Shown here: piece by piece, positions 47,001 to 60,013 of the stretch | How positions within the stretch are numbered: position 1 is the first letter of the stretch | Layout: every line of letters starts with the position of its first letter | DNA from: Tetrapyrgos nigripes | Lineage: Eukaryota > Basidiomycota > Agaricomycetes > Agaricales > Campanellaceae | Assembly: GCA_013368315.1 (NCBI GenBank) | Contig: JAACJM010000017.1 | Location: 806,001 to 870,000 of the forward strand | Reading direction: 5' to 3' | Length of the DNA stretch: 64,000 nt | Translations under genes and position numbers: made by a program | Notes under the pieces: model-generated | Told to the model about the DNA's origin: nothing | Seen by the model: the letters and a program-made list of their open reading frames with translations, nothing else | The model's database searches: none

Positions 47001-47925
47001 GGACGTGTAGAAAACTCAGGCTGGTTACCTGAGGACGACTTGAGAACAGTATTTGTGAGAGAAGACGAAACATAGTTCCTCGAAATTTTGAATCAGGAGC
47101 CTAGAACCAAGAAAAACTGCCATAAAGGACAGAATAGACAGGGTCGATTGGGATCGAACGCATATGAATATCGTTCGTGGCCGCACGTCATTCAAGTTGC
47201 ATTGCGTTAAGCGTGTATGAACAAGAGGTTGAAGGAAGAGTAACATATCATTGATGAGTTTGCCACAGAATGAGTTCGGAAGGTGAAAAGTGGGTCAATG
47301 CTGTATTTTTGAGAACTTTGAAGTGGCTTTTTGAAGTGAAGTGATAAGTGGCAGCTCAAGTCAATTGCAAGTGCATGATAGACTCTTGACTCTTGACTCT
47401 GACATGACGGACAGTGCGCATTAGTTCCCAAAACGTAAAAAGCAGTGGCTGGCGGTGGGCATAGATGAAAAGGTGTGGGGGATAATGTGTCTTACTACGA
47501 TGAATCGAGACAAAGGAGGAGAATCCTTCTACTGAGCACAAGAACGCAGTGGTACGCCGTCGTGGTCGATGGTCTAACGGAAGGGGCGATCACGTGTGTT
47601 TTTCGCCTCCTTCACGCTCCCAGCTGCTTTCTCCTGACTCCGATGAGTATTCCCTTGTTCCTCTCATGTCTACTAGCGCGATCAGGAACCGTTCAAATTA
47701 CAATACAAGTCGCCTTTGTCACCGTTGCCGAGCGCATACTGCACAATGAACCAGGACATCTGTCCCTTTTGTCAAGTTTCACGACAATCTGACTTGGGAC
47801 CTCTTCATAGGAGGTCTATGTAGAAAAACCTATATAAGCTCTGTGCAAATGAGTTCTCAGCCAGCAACTCATCTACTTACCCAGTAACTCATCGACTCAG
47901 CCTTCACTCATCTTCTCTCATCAAA
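47001..47925. other. Divergent promoter region
   Basis: Between two divergently transcribed genes. Short gactctt repeats near 47385. No gene supported; the forward ORF 47475-47792 has no domain. Confidence 0.4.
47831..47838 (+). promoter_or_regulatory. TATA box
   Basis: tatataag about 90 bp before the start codon at 47926, followed by a leader with repeated caactcatc/taactcatc motifs. Confidence 0.55.
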
Positions 47926-49019
47926 ATGCCCAAGCCCGCTCCCTTCACTCCCAAGCCTGCCATTGAGAAGCTTCCTTTGGCAGTCCGTAAAGACAGTCAG
48001 TATCATTTGCATGTCCTCATATTCTTTGCTGAACGCGTCTATCTTTCTAGTTCGCGATAACTTCGAGTCAGAGAAGGAAGACTTGCAGAAACAGGTCAAC
48101 GACCTTCTCGGCAACGAGTGCAAATTCAACTTCAACGCCAATGAGATCTGGGCGTATAATGCAGACTCCAATAGCACCAACTGTGGTGGCACTTTGAAAA
48201 AGTACGCCTTCCATCACTCTTGTACTCTGCCTGCAATAGCACTGACGTACATTCTTGAATCTTCCAGCTACGCCACCGGCTTCATCTACTGCCTGAAAAG
48301 CTTCATCAACAAGTACGGCGATGAGGGCAAAGACCACTTCAACGGCGCCGTCACCCAATGCGAAATTTCCGTCGGTGTCAACCCTCTTGGCGACAAAGCC
48401 CCTACCATCAACTGCGAAGTGAAAGACGGCGTCTTCTGGATCCTCTTCAACCACACTTCCCTCGGATACAACTGCGACTACATCGGTGACTACATGCTTT
48501 CGGCTATCGAAAATGCTCCTCGCGATGGCCTTTCCCTTCGTGCCAAGCACTCCATCGATGAGGACTACGACTCTAAAATCGATGACCTGAAGGAGGAGCT
48601 CGGCGGTATGATCGGTGTCCCCGATGTCGTTCTCGACCCCAACTGGGACGAAAACTTCAAGGCCTTGAAGGCAAAGAGCAGCAGCAACGATTGGGAACAG
48701 AACCTTGGTCGTACGATCTATTCCTACTTTGAGGGTTTCAAGGATCAGTTGAAGTACCAGGGCTTCAAGGATGATGAGATGTTGCAGGAGGGTTTGGCTG
48801 AGGTGTTCGAGTCGAAGAAGATTGTTGTGAGGGTTGTGCCCAAGACGAAGAAGACGTACAATGAGGCTATTATCGAGGATGGTGTAATTTACTTGCAGGT
48901 GAGCCTTCTGACTACCGTGAAGTGATTGTATGCTGATATTTCCTCGAACTTAGACCACTCCTGAGCAGTGGTGGGTCAATACCAGCCAAATCGGAGAAAA
49001 GTTCATCGACCTCTTATAA
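47926..49019 (+). CDS. Hypothetical soluble protein, 305 aa
   Basis: Four exons (47926-47995, 48051-48201, 48268-48898, 48954-49019) give one clean 305-residue frame. The start MPKPAPFTPKPAIEKLP lies just after a TATA box and a short leader. The protein is acidic-basic mixed with no signal peptide or membrane span. Features: NDLLGNECKFNFNANEIWAY, CGGTLKK, YCLKSFINKYGDEG, a central CEISVGVNPLGDKAP and CEVKDGVFWILFNHTSLGY, coiled DDLKEELGGMIGVPD, and the C-terminus TTPEQWWVNTSQIGEKFIDLL. Several cysteines and aromatic clusters suggest a compact fold. The TATA-box promoter and clean codons suggest a well-expressed gene. I do not recognise the family. Confidence 0.75.
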
Positions 49020-49333
49020 AGAGAGGGTCTGTTGTCGAGGGCTCTTTGTATTTGTAGATATTTCAGTGGACTAGAATAAAATTTGGGCTTTTCTTTCTTT
49101 CTGGCTGCGCAATGTCAATGCATCTACTTACGTGGCATCTCGGCGAACCTGCCAAAAACTGCGCAGGTAAGTAGCACATATGTTGTGTCTCCAGGGACGT
49201 TCCGCCTAAACTACCGGCTCGCTATTAGTCCAATCCCTCGCTTCTGATTGGCTAGATCAAGCTCTCGACCTCATCACGCTGACGCAATCCCGCTCCTATA
49301 TTGAGCTCGAGCTCAGACCTAGAATTTGGATAT
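49020..49333. other. Short intergenic region
   Basis: 3' region of the previous gene and promoter of hemerythrin-like copy A (tata-like cctatattgagc near 49297). Nothing else seen. Confidence 0.45.
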
Positions 49334-50792
49334 ATGGCTTCTAGACTTCTCTCACCTCTTGTTGTCCTCCTTGCTGCTTTTGCGTCTTATCAGCTCTTGT
49401 ATCCTCCCTCTACCACTACTGTAAACATGTCTGGCAACGAAATGAAGGCTTTCGAGGATCCCAAGGTTCTTGGCTATGTGCAGAAGATTCAGTGAGTCGA
49501 CGCGGGTACTTTGAAGGCATGGAACGTGTTTTGACTAACTGACTCACGTAGGCAAGTTGCAACTCCAGAAAGACCCGCGTTGGCTTCTGCTAGAGCAGGC
49601 TGGGCTATGGCATGGTACGGTTGGACTGTCATTGACAGACTGGAAGGATAGCTGATACAGTGGTTCGTGAAACGTACAGGCTGCATCTTGTCGTTTGGAA
49701 CTCGGTATGTCCTCAAAGTTCTGCTTTGTTTCATCTCGCGAACTACTTCCTGTTGTAGTTCAAAAGCGCGTACTTTTACGCCGACAAGTACGAGAAGGAT
49801 GACTTCCAGAACTACGTCGACTATGCGTTGTTGTCAGCCGAGTTCCTTGTCGTGCGTGTCTTTCCTATGGGTTTACTGCTTTCTCTTGTGACTGAATGTT
49901 ATTGGAACATGTAGGGTCATCACGATGCAGAGGAGAGCAGTCTCTTTCCCGTTATAGAGAAGAAGGTCCCTGGTTCTATGGACAAGAACGAGGCTCAACA
50001 TCAGTCTTTCCTGAAGGAGGTGGGTATATGCGTTTCCTTTGGCTAATTTCTGGCTATATTGACCACTAACATTGAATAACCCAGCTTGGTCAACTCGTCG
50101 ATTATCTCAAGTCCGCAAAGCCTGACACTTTCGACGCAAGCAAATATAGGGCTCAGGTGCGTTTCCTATCCTTCTAGTCCATGTATGCGCATAATAACGC
50201 TGATCATGCTCCATAAACTCTAACTGTTACAGATTGACACGATACTCGCTCCCATCATGGAACATCTCGCTGACGAGTTGGATACTTTGGCACCTTCTGA
50301 GGTAATTTGGACTTCTTTTGGTATTTGCTATATGCTGACCAAACCCCCCATATTCCAGCTCCTGAAACACTTTACCGAGGAAGAACTCGCCGATATCAAC
50401 AAAGCCACTCACAAAGCGCAGCAAGGTCAAACTGAGAATGCTAAATCACTACCTTTCCTTCTTCGTTAGTGTATCTTCCTACCATTCACACCTGAAGACC
50501 CCTGCCTTACGATCTTTCTCTCTTTCTCTCCTCTCCTCTCCTCTCTTATTCCGTCATTCCAGAGAACCTACCCCCTGGTAGTCCATTCCCTCCCGCTCCC
50601 AAGTTCGTGACCAACCTCCTCGGTCCATGGGTGTTCTATTGGAAGTATAGTCCTCTGTGGAAGGTCAGTGCATGCATCTTTTTTTGGCCCAGCGGAACAA
50701 TATGCTAACCAAATGATCTTGATGCTATCTTGTCTCAACAGTACACGGCCTATCCCTTTAAACCGGTTCTCCCAACAAGTGTTCCCCAGTAA
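49334..50792 (+). CDS. Hemerythrin-like (HHE domain) protein, copy A
   Basis: Four-helix HHE cation-binding protein, expected to hold a di-iron centre; roles in this group include oxygen or metal handling and redox sensing. About nine exons. The start at 49334 gives a hydrophobic N-terminal segment (LLSPLVVLLAAFASYQLLYP), so this copy may be membrane-anchored or secreted. Copy B starts at the equivalent of the inner Met (MSGNEMKAFEDPK, 49428). Candidate iron ligands: His in WLHLVVWN, GHHDAEESSLFP (His-His-Glu), NEAQHQSFLKELGQL, and MEHLADELDTLAPSE. The C-terminal NLPPGSPFPPAPKFV and FYWKYSPLWKYTAYPFKP are shared with copy B. Ends at 50792. Confidence 0.82.
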
Positions 50793-51696
50793 ATGGCTCA
50801 TCGACATCCTAGCTTATTTACTTTCCACTTTTTTATGGTGGCTATCGGAAGGTTATAACGGTTGCTGGTGAAATCCTCGAGTTAATCTACTTGTTCTAAA
50901 GACTGCTTTCCTGTTTGCTTCCCAATTGTTATTATGTACTCCACTGTCTCATCTCACTGCTCTCTGTAATACTAGCCATAACGCGTCTAACGTCCCTTAA
51001 CGAGTCACGACCGTGTTACCCATGCCGTACACTTAGCCGCGGCGCGCGCACGACCAGCGTGCCACGTACCACGTTTTATGGCACGGACAGTCAACAGGTG
51101 TAACCACTTGTAACCACCTCAACAGGCCCTCCTACCTTCTACATCATCCACTTCGAATACAACGTGCATTCACCCTCATTACCACCCAGCTTTAACTTGG
51201 TCAGTGCTGTGTTTTGAAAAAGAGTCACTTAAAAGACAGTTGAAGACCATCAAGACCATTTAGAAATTAGAAATCTTCAACCGTGGATGTCTCCGTGATC
51301 ATGAGGACGTAAACTGTGGGGTACAATATGCATATGAATGGGTCGCTTACTGCCAAGTGAAATGCAGCAGCTGCGGCGGTATCGCCATGGGCGCCCAATC
51401 CCGCCTGTCAAGATCCCGGCCCTTTATGAACTACCACCTCAGTATACCTCAACGCGTAAATTATCAACTCAACGGATAAATTATCCCTCGGTCACTGGTG
51501 GAATTCCTGGCTTTTGATTAGCTATCTTCCAAGACGACTCCTCAACATGCTGACACGAACTCGCTTTCCAGTCAGCTGCGGGCTTGAAAGTAGCGGCATA
51601 TAAGAGTTGCAGACTGTTTCCTCCTCTAGTTATCCTGTTTTTCAAGTCTTATCAACCCATCAATCTTTCTTCTACTTCTAGAATCTACTGCAATCA
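50793..51696. other. Spacer between hemerythrin-like paralogues
   Basis: No gene supported. Contains taacc(a/t)c short repeats near 51100 and probably the promoter of copy B. Confidence 0.4.
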
Positions 51697-53048
51697 ATGG
51701 CTGGCGATGAAATGAAGAGTTTTGAAGACCCGAAGGTTCTTGGTTACGTGCGCAAAATCCAGTGAGTTGATTCGCGTATTGGATAATGAAGTGTTTCTGG
51801 CTGCTGACTGGCGCGGTGTGTAGACGAGTTGCAACAGCAAAACAACCTCCGTTGGCATCTGCCCAAACAGGCTGGACTATGGCATGGTACGTTTGAAAAA
51901 TCATTTTACAAGACTAAGGGTACAATGACATTCTTGGAACGTTCAGGGTGCATCTTATCATATGGAACTCGGTATGTGCTCAGAGTCTTTGGTCTTTGAC
52001 TGCCAGAAAGTTTTAACCTGTCTATTGTAGTTCAAAAGCGTGTATTTCTATGCAGACAGATACGAGAAGGATGACTTCCAGAACTACGTAGACTATGCTT
52101 TATTGTCAGCTCAATTTCTTATCGTGAGTGTCTTCACTCTCAGGCGTCTTAGTTCTACCTGTGACTGAAGAGCACACCTACTAATCTGCATACGCAGGGC
52201 CACCACGACACAGAGGAACAGCACCTTTTCCCTATAATAGAAAAGCGAATCCCTGGTTCTATGGAACACAATGAAGCTCAGCATCAGTCTTTCCTGAAAG
52301 AAGTGAGTCTATGCGCTTTTTCAACGAATTCCTAACTTTTATTCATCGTTATCATGGAATAATCCAGCTTGGTCAACTCGTCGACTACTTGAAGTCCGCA
52401 AGGCCCGAGACGTTTGACGCAACTAAGTATAGGGCTCAGGTGCATTTCCTATTCTTCTAGTCCATGTACAGGCCCGAGCCGCTAAACATCCTTGAACAAC
52501 ACTTCTACAATAGGTTGACGCGATGCTCCTTGCCATGGTAGAACATCTTGCAGACGAATTGGATACTTTAGCCCCTTCTGAGGTATTGCCAAATACAGCT
52601 CCTGGCATAGATTGAACGTACGATATATGCTGATCAATTTTCATTTGCTTCAGCTCCTCAAGCATTTCACTGAGAAGGAACTCGCTGTCATCAACGAATC
52701 CACTGAAAAAGCAGCACGAGATCATGAGGAGCCTTCCAAAATGCTGCCTTTCATCCTTCGTATGTCTATCTCCCTACTATCCACCTCTTGTTATCTCTTT
52801 CTAAGTATTATTCTCATTTATCCAGAAAATCTACCACCGGGTAGTCCGTTCCCTCCGGCTCCCAAGTTCGTTACTGGCTTTGTCGGTCCTTGGGTGCTCT
52901 ACTGGAAGTACAGACCTCTGTGGAAGGTCAGTGCTAGTGCATGCGTCACTCATGGACTGGTGGAATGATAAGCTAATACAACTATCTTTCTCGACAGTAC
53001 ACAACCTATCCCTCCAAACCAGTCCTGTCAATCAGCGTACCCGAATAG
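51697..53048 (+). CDS. Hemerythrin-like (HHE domain) protein, copy B
   Basis: Tandem paralogue of copy A with the same intron positions. Starts MAGDEMKSFEDPKVLGYVRK, lacking the hydrophobic N-terminal segment of copy A, so it is predicted cytosolic. Metal-ligand motifs are conserved: WVHLIIWNS, GHHDTEEQHLFP, NEAQHQSFLKELGQLVDYL, VEHLADELDTLAPSE. The C-terminus ends YTTYPSKPVLSISVPE with stop 53046-53048. The pair plausibly arose by tandem duplication followed by gain or loss of the anchor, giving one copy per compartment (inference). Confidence 0.83.
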
Positions 53049-53268
53049 ACGTCTCAATTTTGTTAGCCAGAGCTTATGACGAAATTGAAATGTTGGTTCA
53101 ACTTGGTTGCGAGTCTCCGCTCGTGGTCTGTTTTCCTATTTATTTGTTTGTGCACTTGCATTTGCATTTGAGATGTTAGCGACTTAACATTATTAATAAA
53201 CGAGGGATATAACAAAGAAAGACGTTGGAAGAAGATCATTGTACGCGAAGAAATAAAAAGCTCGGACT

Positions 53269-56200
53269 CTAGAAGGATCCTGTCAAACGAATGTCTTTGA
53301 CAGAAGCACCGACGAAAACTTCAAAGGTTCCCTGTGGTCTCACCCATGAGTGACTCGGGGTATCCCATACACTAAACAACGGTAACCGCGTTAGCATACC
53401 GAAAGCAGCACAAAAATAAGCAAACAAAACAAAAACACTAACCTCATTTCCCGCTCACTAATCGTCAAGCTAACCTGTTTACTCTCACCCGCCTTCAAAT
53501 CTACTTCGTCGAAACCTCTCAACACTTTCTCAGGTTCACCAGCGGACCCGGGGAATCCTAGATACAGCTGAGGAATCTCTGTACCATCGAGTCCGCCGGT
53601 GTTCTTGATAGTGAACGAGACGACTTGGGAAGAACCCGAGGACGAGATGGATAGGGAGGAGTATTCGAATTTGGTGTAGGACAGGCCGAATCCGAATTCG
53701 AAGCGGGGGGCGATGTTTTTGGAGTCCATGTAGCGGTAGTCGAGGAGGAGTCGTTCGGTGTAGTCGATCTGGGACATATAGCTTTAGTCTAAGCGCGAGC
53801 AGGACATGACAAGAACATTATGCATACCGTTGGGAAGCCAGTGATGCTGTTATACACAATTGTCGTGCCATAGTCGTCTTCGCTCTATGAAAGAAATACA
53901 CCAGCGATAAGGGTCAAAAGTCGGAACTTGTTTCTGTCACTCACGTCGGCGATAGTGAAAGGCAGTCTTCCTCTTGGATTGTAAGCTCCCCAAATGACAT
54001 CAACTAGACTGGGGCCAGTTTGTTCTCCAGGGGCCCCGGCATATATTATAGCAGTGATATTCGGGTGGTTGCTCCAAGGCATAGGCACAGGTCCGACAGA
54101 ATGAATGACGACGACAGTGTTGTTGTTAACGGCGGCGACGGCCTCAATCTGTTAAGGTTGAGTGAGGGTAAGCAACCGAGTACGAGTACACACAGCAAAA
54201 GAAGGACGGAAAATGAAAGAGAAACATACAAGACTTCCCCCTTTGAACCAGAGGTCCAAATCATTTCTGTCACCCTGATTTCCATCGACGACAAAGTAAA
54301 ATCCAAGTTCCCCGCTCATCCTACGTAAGTCAATCAGCACAGTCCCATCACATGCAAGGGCAAAAGGCGCACTCACGCATTAGCAAAAACAATAGCCAGA
54401 TCCTTTCCTATAGCAGCATTCGGTCCTGCAGGACGATCATTACTCAAGGATTCAGTAATAGTCGCTGAATTCCCAACGAAATCTCGAATGGCAGTATTCG
54501 GTGGGACGATGAAGTCGAGAGAATTGGATCCAGAGCCCCATCCGATACTCATAGTTCCGTCATTACATTGATTTAAACCTGCGGTCAAAGGTGGATTACA
54601 GTCGAGATTGGGTAATTTAGCGTCTCTTCCTATGATAGCGATTGATTTGATGCGTTCTTGAGAGACGGGGAGACCGCGGATGGTTGTTCCAGTTGGGGTG
54701 CCTGTAATTCGATGTTAAAGTAGGGAAAAAGAAATAGTAGCTGGAAGACAGACCGTCGGTAGTCGTCCGGTTATTCTTTAGCAACACTGCACTAGCTCTT
54801 CCTATCTCCCTGGTCAATTCTGTATGCGCATCAGTGCGAACGTTGACATTGAGATTCAAGTTGCCAGAGCCATCAGCATGCTGAGCGTCAAAGTTGATTG
54901 CTGGAAAACCCTGCGATAGAAGACCGCTCAGTATAAAGCACGGCTACATCCCATCACCAAAATAAACAACCCACCTGATCCTGCCCAAGCACGAACCATG
55001 GCGTCAAAATCTTCGCTACCATTCCATTCAACACCTCAACCGGTACACTTCCATCATTAACCGCATTCTTCAGACCATTCCCATAAACACCTCCACCAAT
55101 CAATATAAAATCTCCAGGTTGTTCCATATCCAATCCCGCTAGCGCATTGTCTGTAGCAGAATCATGCGTGGCTCCCCAGTCACTCACGACAAAGCCTTGG
55201 AAACCGCCCTCACTGAGAAGGCCTATGAGGTCTTCATTGTGGCAGGAGGAGGTACCGTTTAAACGATTATAAGCGCACATGACGGATGAGACATTCGCGT
55301 CGATACTTCTCATGAAAGGCCACCAATACATTTCGCGAAGAGTGCGTTCGTCGACGTTTGCGCTGAGACCATATCTGTGAGTAATTGGAAGAAGGGTGAG
55401 TATATGCGTCATGAAATGTGCATATATAACTGCAGTCCTCAAAATTCGACGTACCTCCAGTGCTCCTGGTTATTCGCAAGGTAATGCTTCGCACAAGCCA
55501 TGACGCCGGCGCTTTGCACGCCGATAATGGTTTCGTATGCGCCTTCACCATTTAGATATGGGTCAGGACCAAAGCTGAGGGAAAGGAACAGACATGAGCC
55601 ATCATACTCGCAAAGACATCCACACCTAATCTCACCTTTCCCATCCTCGTCCAGCCTTTGGGTTCCTCATCTACACGAGACCAAGAAATTAGCATCAGAT
55701 TAATGAAGCAAACACCCGAGCAAAATCACGTACAATATCCATTGCCGGACCGAGGAAGACATTGACACCTGTGACGCAGACGCGTCAGGAACGATGGGAA
55801 TATGAGAACACGAGTGCAGAAAAGAGAAAGGCACAGAAGCAATGGAGAAATAGTGGATTATTTTAATCGATGACGACGGGCACACTACCCCGCAACAGCA
55901 AGAATCATGCGTACCTTTGCCTCGAAATTCCTCGCCCAGGGCCTCGCCTCTCGCACGCATAAGTCTCCGGCTGAAGGTACTTGCAGCGTTGATGCCTGTT
56001 GGGAAACCTGTAACATTTTTGACTAGTCTCAGGCCAGCCGGTCCATCTTGAAAACACAAAGGCGGGATTGAGACGTTGAGAACCGTATTGGAAGAAGTAG
56101 TGATAGACAGTGATCGATTTGGTGGTTTGATATTCCCTACGCATCGACCTGAACAGTGCTGAGGATGAGTACACGATGTCTACCCATCAAAGAAGAAAGA

Positions 56201-56443
56201 AACAGACTGTTGAACTGTCCAACGCCTGTCACCATCCCAATCTTCTCATCCAGCGTTAACAGAGCGACGGTCTTGTTGGCCAAATCGGCAGATTCGGACC
56301 ATGAGCCTGCCAGTACTCAGTCAGCTTGAGGTGCCTACAGCCACTGAAAAGACCAACACACGTTGTGTAAACCCATAGCTCTCCAGGACATTCGTCGATA
56401 GCAGAAGCAACAGTGTGATTTTGAGTCGGAGCCACATCGCCAT
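53269..56443 (-). CDS. Secreted GH3 beta-glucosidase
   Basis: Glycoside hydrolase family 3, expected to release glucose from cellobiose or related beta-glucosides outside the cell. The start at 56443 opens a signal peptide (MAMWLRLKITLLLLLSTNVL). Order: KTVALLTLDEKIGMVTG; CFQDGPAGLRLV and FPTGINAASTF; RGKGVNVFLGPAMDIMRNPK with GRGWESFGPDPYL; CAKHYLANNQE; SVMCAYNRLNG; nucleophile Asp in GFVVSDWGATHD (about 55190). Then domain 2 with ASAVLLKNN, IGRDAKLPNLDC, VVVIHSVGPVPMPWSNHPN, EQTGPSLVDVIWGAYNPRGR, and the fibronectin-III tail (FEFGFGLSYTKFEYSSL to SVKDIRLTGSF). About twelve introns. Closest in layout to secreted basidiomycete cellobiases. No defects seen. Confidence 0.92.
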
Positions 56444-58526
56444 GGTCTTGGGGGTGAGGCTCTGCCGTCTTTAACTTGAAGGTTGACCTCGAGTCGGGGT
56501 AGGACCACTGAAGGAAACTGAAGAAGGAATGCTATTCGGTAGGAACCTGGACTGGCAGCTGCAGTATGACCATAATGAACTTATATGGAGATCACGATGC
56601 CAAAAGTGAATTTAGAAGCGATCAGTGAAACAAGTTGTGAATCATGTCAGTGTGAAATTGGTGTGTGAACAATTGCAATGTCCGGTGTGAAGATTTCTGG
56701 GCTCGAGATTACTTACCGGTATCTCCGGCGATGGTTCGACTTGTAACATGTTACATCAGTCGGAGGCTTCAGGCAAAGGCAAATGTCGGTTTTCGAGATT
56801 TACTGACCACAGCAGCGAGTGCCTGCACCAGTCACTGGCCGCTAATCCAGGAATGCACCGGCTAAAAACACTCCACAGGTTACTATACTGGCCTTGGCCT
56901 TATCCACATCGACGTAGCGACATTGGCGGATAGCAGATACATGTAAGCCTTTGCGCTCAGGCTAGTTACCCGCTACCCCCGATATTGCAAGTGCGTAGGC
57001 CTCCCTGGGCGTACTGACTGGTTCCGAAGCAGGGATTCTTCGCCTCACTGTGGAGAGTCTGACAATGGCATCCAACTGACCACCATCTCTATGTCAACTC
57101 TTCAGCATGAAACAGCAAAAGCGAAAGTGTATCGGCTATTTCCCTGCGGCAGGAGACACCCCTCTCTTAATTACATCCGTACATCGTTTCATTTATTCCT
57201 TTCGCGTTTTCAATTTACTTGACTCAACACCTTTCCAAGGATCGGATGTGCGGGTGCTGTGGTTTGCAGTGGATGCTCATCGAAGACCAGTACGATCCGT
57301 CACATATATATATTTCTCATTCGGTTCGAGACTCTTCAGTTTGACTTTTTCCCTGACTTTGCACGCACTTTTCTTATGCCCACCCAACCCACCCTCTATG
57401 ATTAAATTTAAACTACTACTGCCTACACTTGTTTGTATAATGTATTTACAAGCCCTACCGCTCATTCATAATTTCTACATTTTGAGGGGGCAGTTGCCCC
57501 CGGTTTGGCCTACTATTTAGTATGTGAAGCTTGTGAGTAAGCTCATGACAACTATAGCTATAGACATCTATTTCATTTGTGAACAACGCTAGTATTGACT
57601 GCCATTACTTTGCTGAATCCTTTTTCTATTGATCGCTCCGAAGGGCTATGAACATCTCGACTTCGAGCATCAAGCTTATCCTGAAGTTCATCCGGAAGAG
57701 TGGAATGCTGATAGTGCCGGCGTCGGTACTTTGGTACCAAAATACCCAGGACAGTCTGCCACCAAGTTGGAGAATTGTGGCTCAAATATAATGACTGCAT
57801 CCTTGATGATGATACAGTGACTCTTCATCACCAAATGGCTCCAAGTCTGAATTGTGAATGTTGCTCAGAAGATCTGTCATCATTGAAGTATTGAGACTAT
57901 TCCAAAAGGGTCTTTGAACAATGATAGCTTGCCAGTATCTGATCTAATAAAATCTCTGAGTCAAATCCCCAGTTCTCTTCATGGCTCAAAGAAGATATCT
58001 CATCTAAATGTAAAGTCAATCAGTAATTTCTTCCATTCTAGTATGGACAAGATGATAAGTGTAAGTGGCTCTCACCAGGATCCTTCTCAAAAAGTTCCAC
58101 AATAGCATCAGTAAACTAACAACTTTTTAGAGCATATAGAAGTATAGCAGACATGGAAGTTAGTTTTTTCTATACAGCCTGACATGAGTATGGTTTGTAT
58201 AGATGCTTTCATAGTTGTCTATACTGTTCTATACACAACTTACCATTATGCATCAAGGTAAAATGCAACTAGTTTTGCAGAATAGTATTTCATATTAGCA
58301 TGGTGACTGGCTATTTACATACTTAGAAGTCGAGAAACAGTCCAACATGTCATGATAGTTAAACCTTCAAGGGTGTGGACAAGTACTGAACACAGGAAGG
58401 TCTGCACCATGAGAAATGGGGTCCACATGTATCTCAGAAAGACCTCACCAAACTATACACATACCTGTATTTCCAAGGGGGAGGCTGGGTTTTGCCGAGC
58501 GATATAGGGTCGGTTGGTCCATCAGT
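56444..58526. other. Gene-poor region
   Basis: No supported gene. A short ORF near 57629-57820 (YEHLDFEHQAYPEVHPEEWN) may be a transposon fragment. From about 57820 the sequence is CpG-poor like the 30-36 kb region. Confidence 0.4.
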
Positions 58527-58672
58527 CAGGTCCTTAAAAAAAATTGGGTACCTTTTTTTTTTGAAGTTAGTGAGTCCTCAAGGCACCTTGAAGCAAATAT
58601 TTTTGCAATCATCAAGGGGCTCCCAAAAAAAAAAGTTACATACCAGGGGTCAGAAAAAAAATTAAGGACCTG
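58527..58672. repeat. Small fold-back repeat
   Basis: caggtccttaaaaaaaatt on the left and its near inverse (aattaaggacctg) on the right, 146 bp apart, with A/T runs next to both arms. A related direct repeat (..gggaacctacctaccta..) recurs at about 58958. May be a tiny MITE; no target duplication was found. Confidence 0.5.
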
Positions 58673-60013
58673 GTGGAGGGAACCTACCTACCTAACCTTC
58701 CATATATAGTAATTTCACATGTACTTACCTGCCTAATATAGTATCTTCACATGACCTCTATGTGCACTTTCCCAAGTGGTGAGAACTTTTGGTCAATCCT
58801 GACCGGCTTGTGCTTAGAGCCTAAAATTATTGTGGTCACAGTTGGAAAACCTTCAATAAGTCTACTGAGGTGTGGTTTTCAGAACAAAATTGCTTCTGGA
58901 AGGGGTTTGAAGCATGTTGTAGAGGGGGTCAAAAAAAAAATTTTAGACCCCCTCTGGGGGAACCTACCTACCTACCCCTGGTCCAGGATTTCTTGGTCTG
59001 GGCACCCTTGGCAATCATTTGGTTATTTACCCTTCTGCAATGCCCCACTCTGGAATTGAGGCATCCAGCCAACTTCCAGCACTGGTTTGCCTTGAAAACA
59101 ACTTGGTTATGTTTCACTTATGCCACATTGCGTTGGTCTTCTATGAAAGGGGTGTGGGCCAACACTGAGGCATGGCGAGTATGAGGCCACAGGGTTCACC
59201 ACAGACCAGTAAGTAATTGATTTTTTTCTCATGTATAAACATATAGAAATACTGGCTTTGCAAGTCAAAAGAACCACTCACCGAAACTGGTCCCCCTATC
59301 AAAGGTACACCTTCCCTTCATCCAGGTCTCTTCTCTCCAACTTCTCACTTGTCAGATGTTCTCCTCCAGACTCTCCATTGACTCATAACACTGTAGTAGA
59401 GCTCCCTGCTGAGCTCACGCTAAGCACCATTGGAATCCCATTCCAGGAGAGTTAACTCCATGGAATCACCTGAACTCGCAGAAGTTGCAGAAAGACTGAT
59501 GTTTGAAGCTTGTTGGTAATGCGAATGCTGCAAGGAGCAGACAAGACATGTTCAATGGAGAACCTGCATTGGAAGATCCAGGGCCAGCACTGGAGACAAT
59601 GTTTTGAGTCACAGAGGACAAGCGGAGAAGAGAGGCTGGTGACAATGAAAAGCAGAGTTGAATTGAAGTGGGCAGGAATGCAGCGTTGACCTGACTGAGA
59701 AAGACAAGGAGAATGATTATTGTAACGATGTGGTATTTAGATGAATTTGCGAGTGTGGCCGCAAAAACAAATGTATACGTATATTTGCAATACCAGTATG
59801 AGCGGTCACTGGCAGGGGGCAAGGGAAAAACCGGAGACAAAAGACCGGGAAAAAACGGGAACAATTCGTATAGCCACAAGCGGAAAATGGGTGTAAAGAA
59901 CTCAGCCTCATTCTTCGGCCTCGTAACGCTGCTATACCTCTCCATAAACGTGCTAGTCTACTGATGTATAGGAAGAGTTCAAGGAAAAGCGAGTCTCATT
60001 ATCTGCTGTCATC
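58673..60013. other. CpG-poor repeat remnants
   Basis: No domain-bearing ORF. Ends where the P450 fragment begins. Confidence 0.4.

Noticed and set aside
48068..48550. Reverse ORF of 160 codons
   Set aside because: Antisense to the 305-aa gene whose four-exon frame is consistent and has a promoter-like leader.
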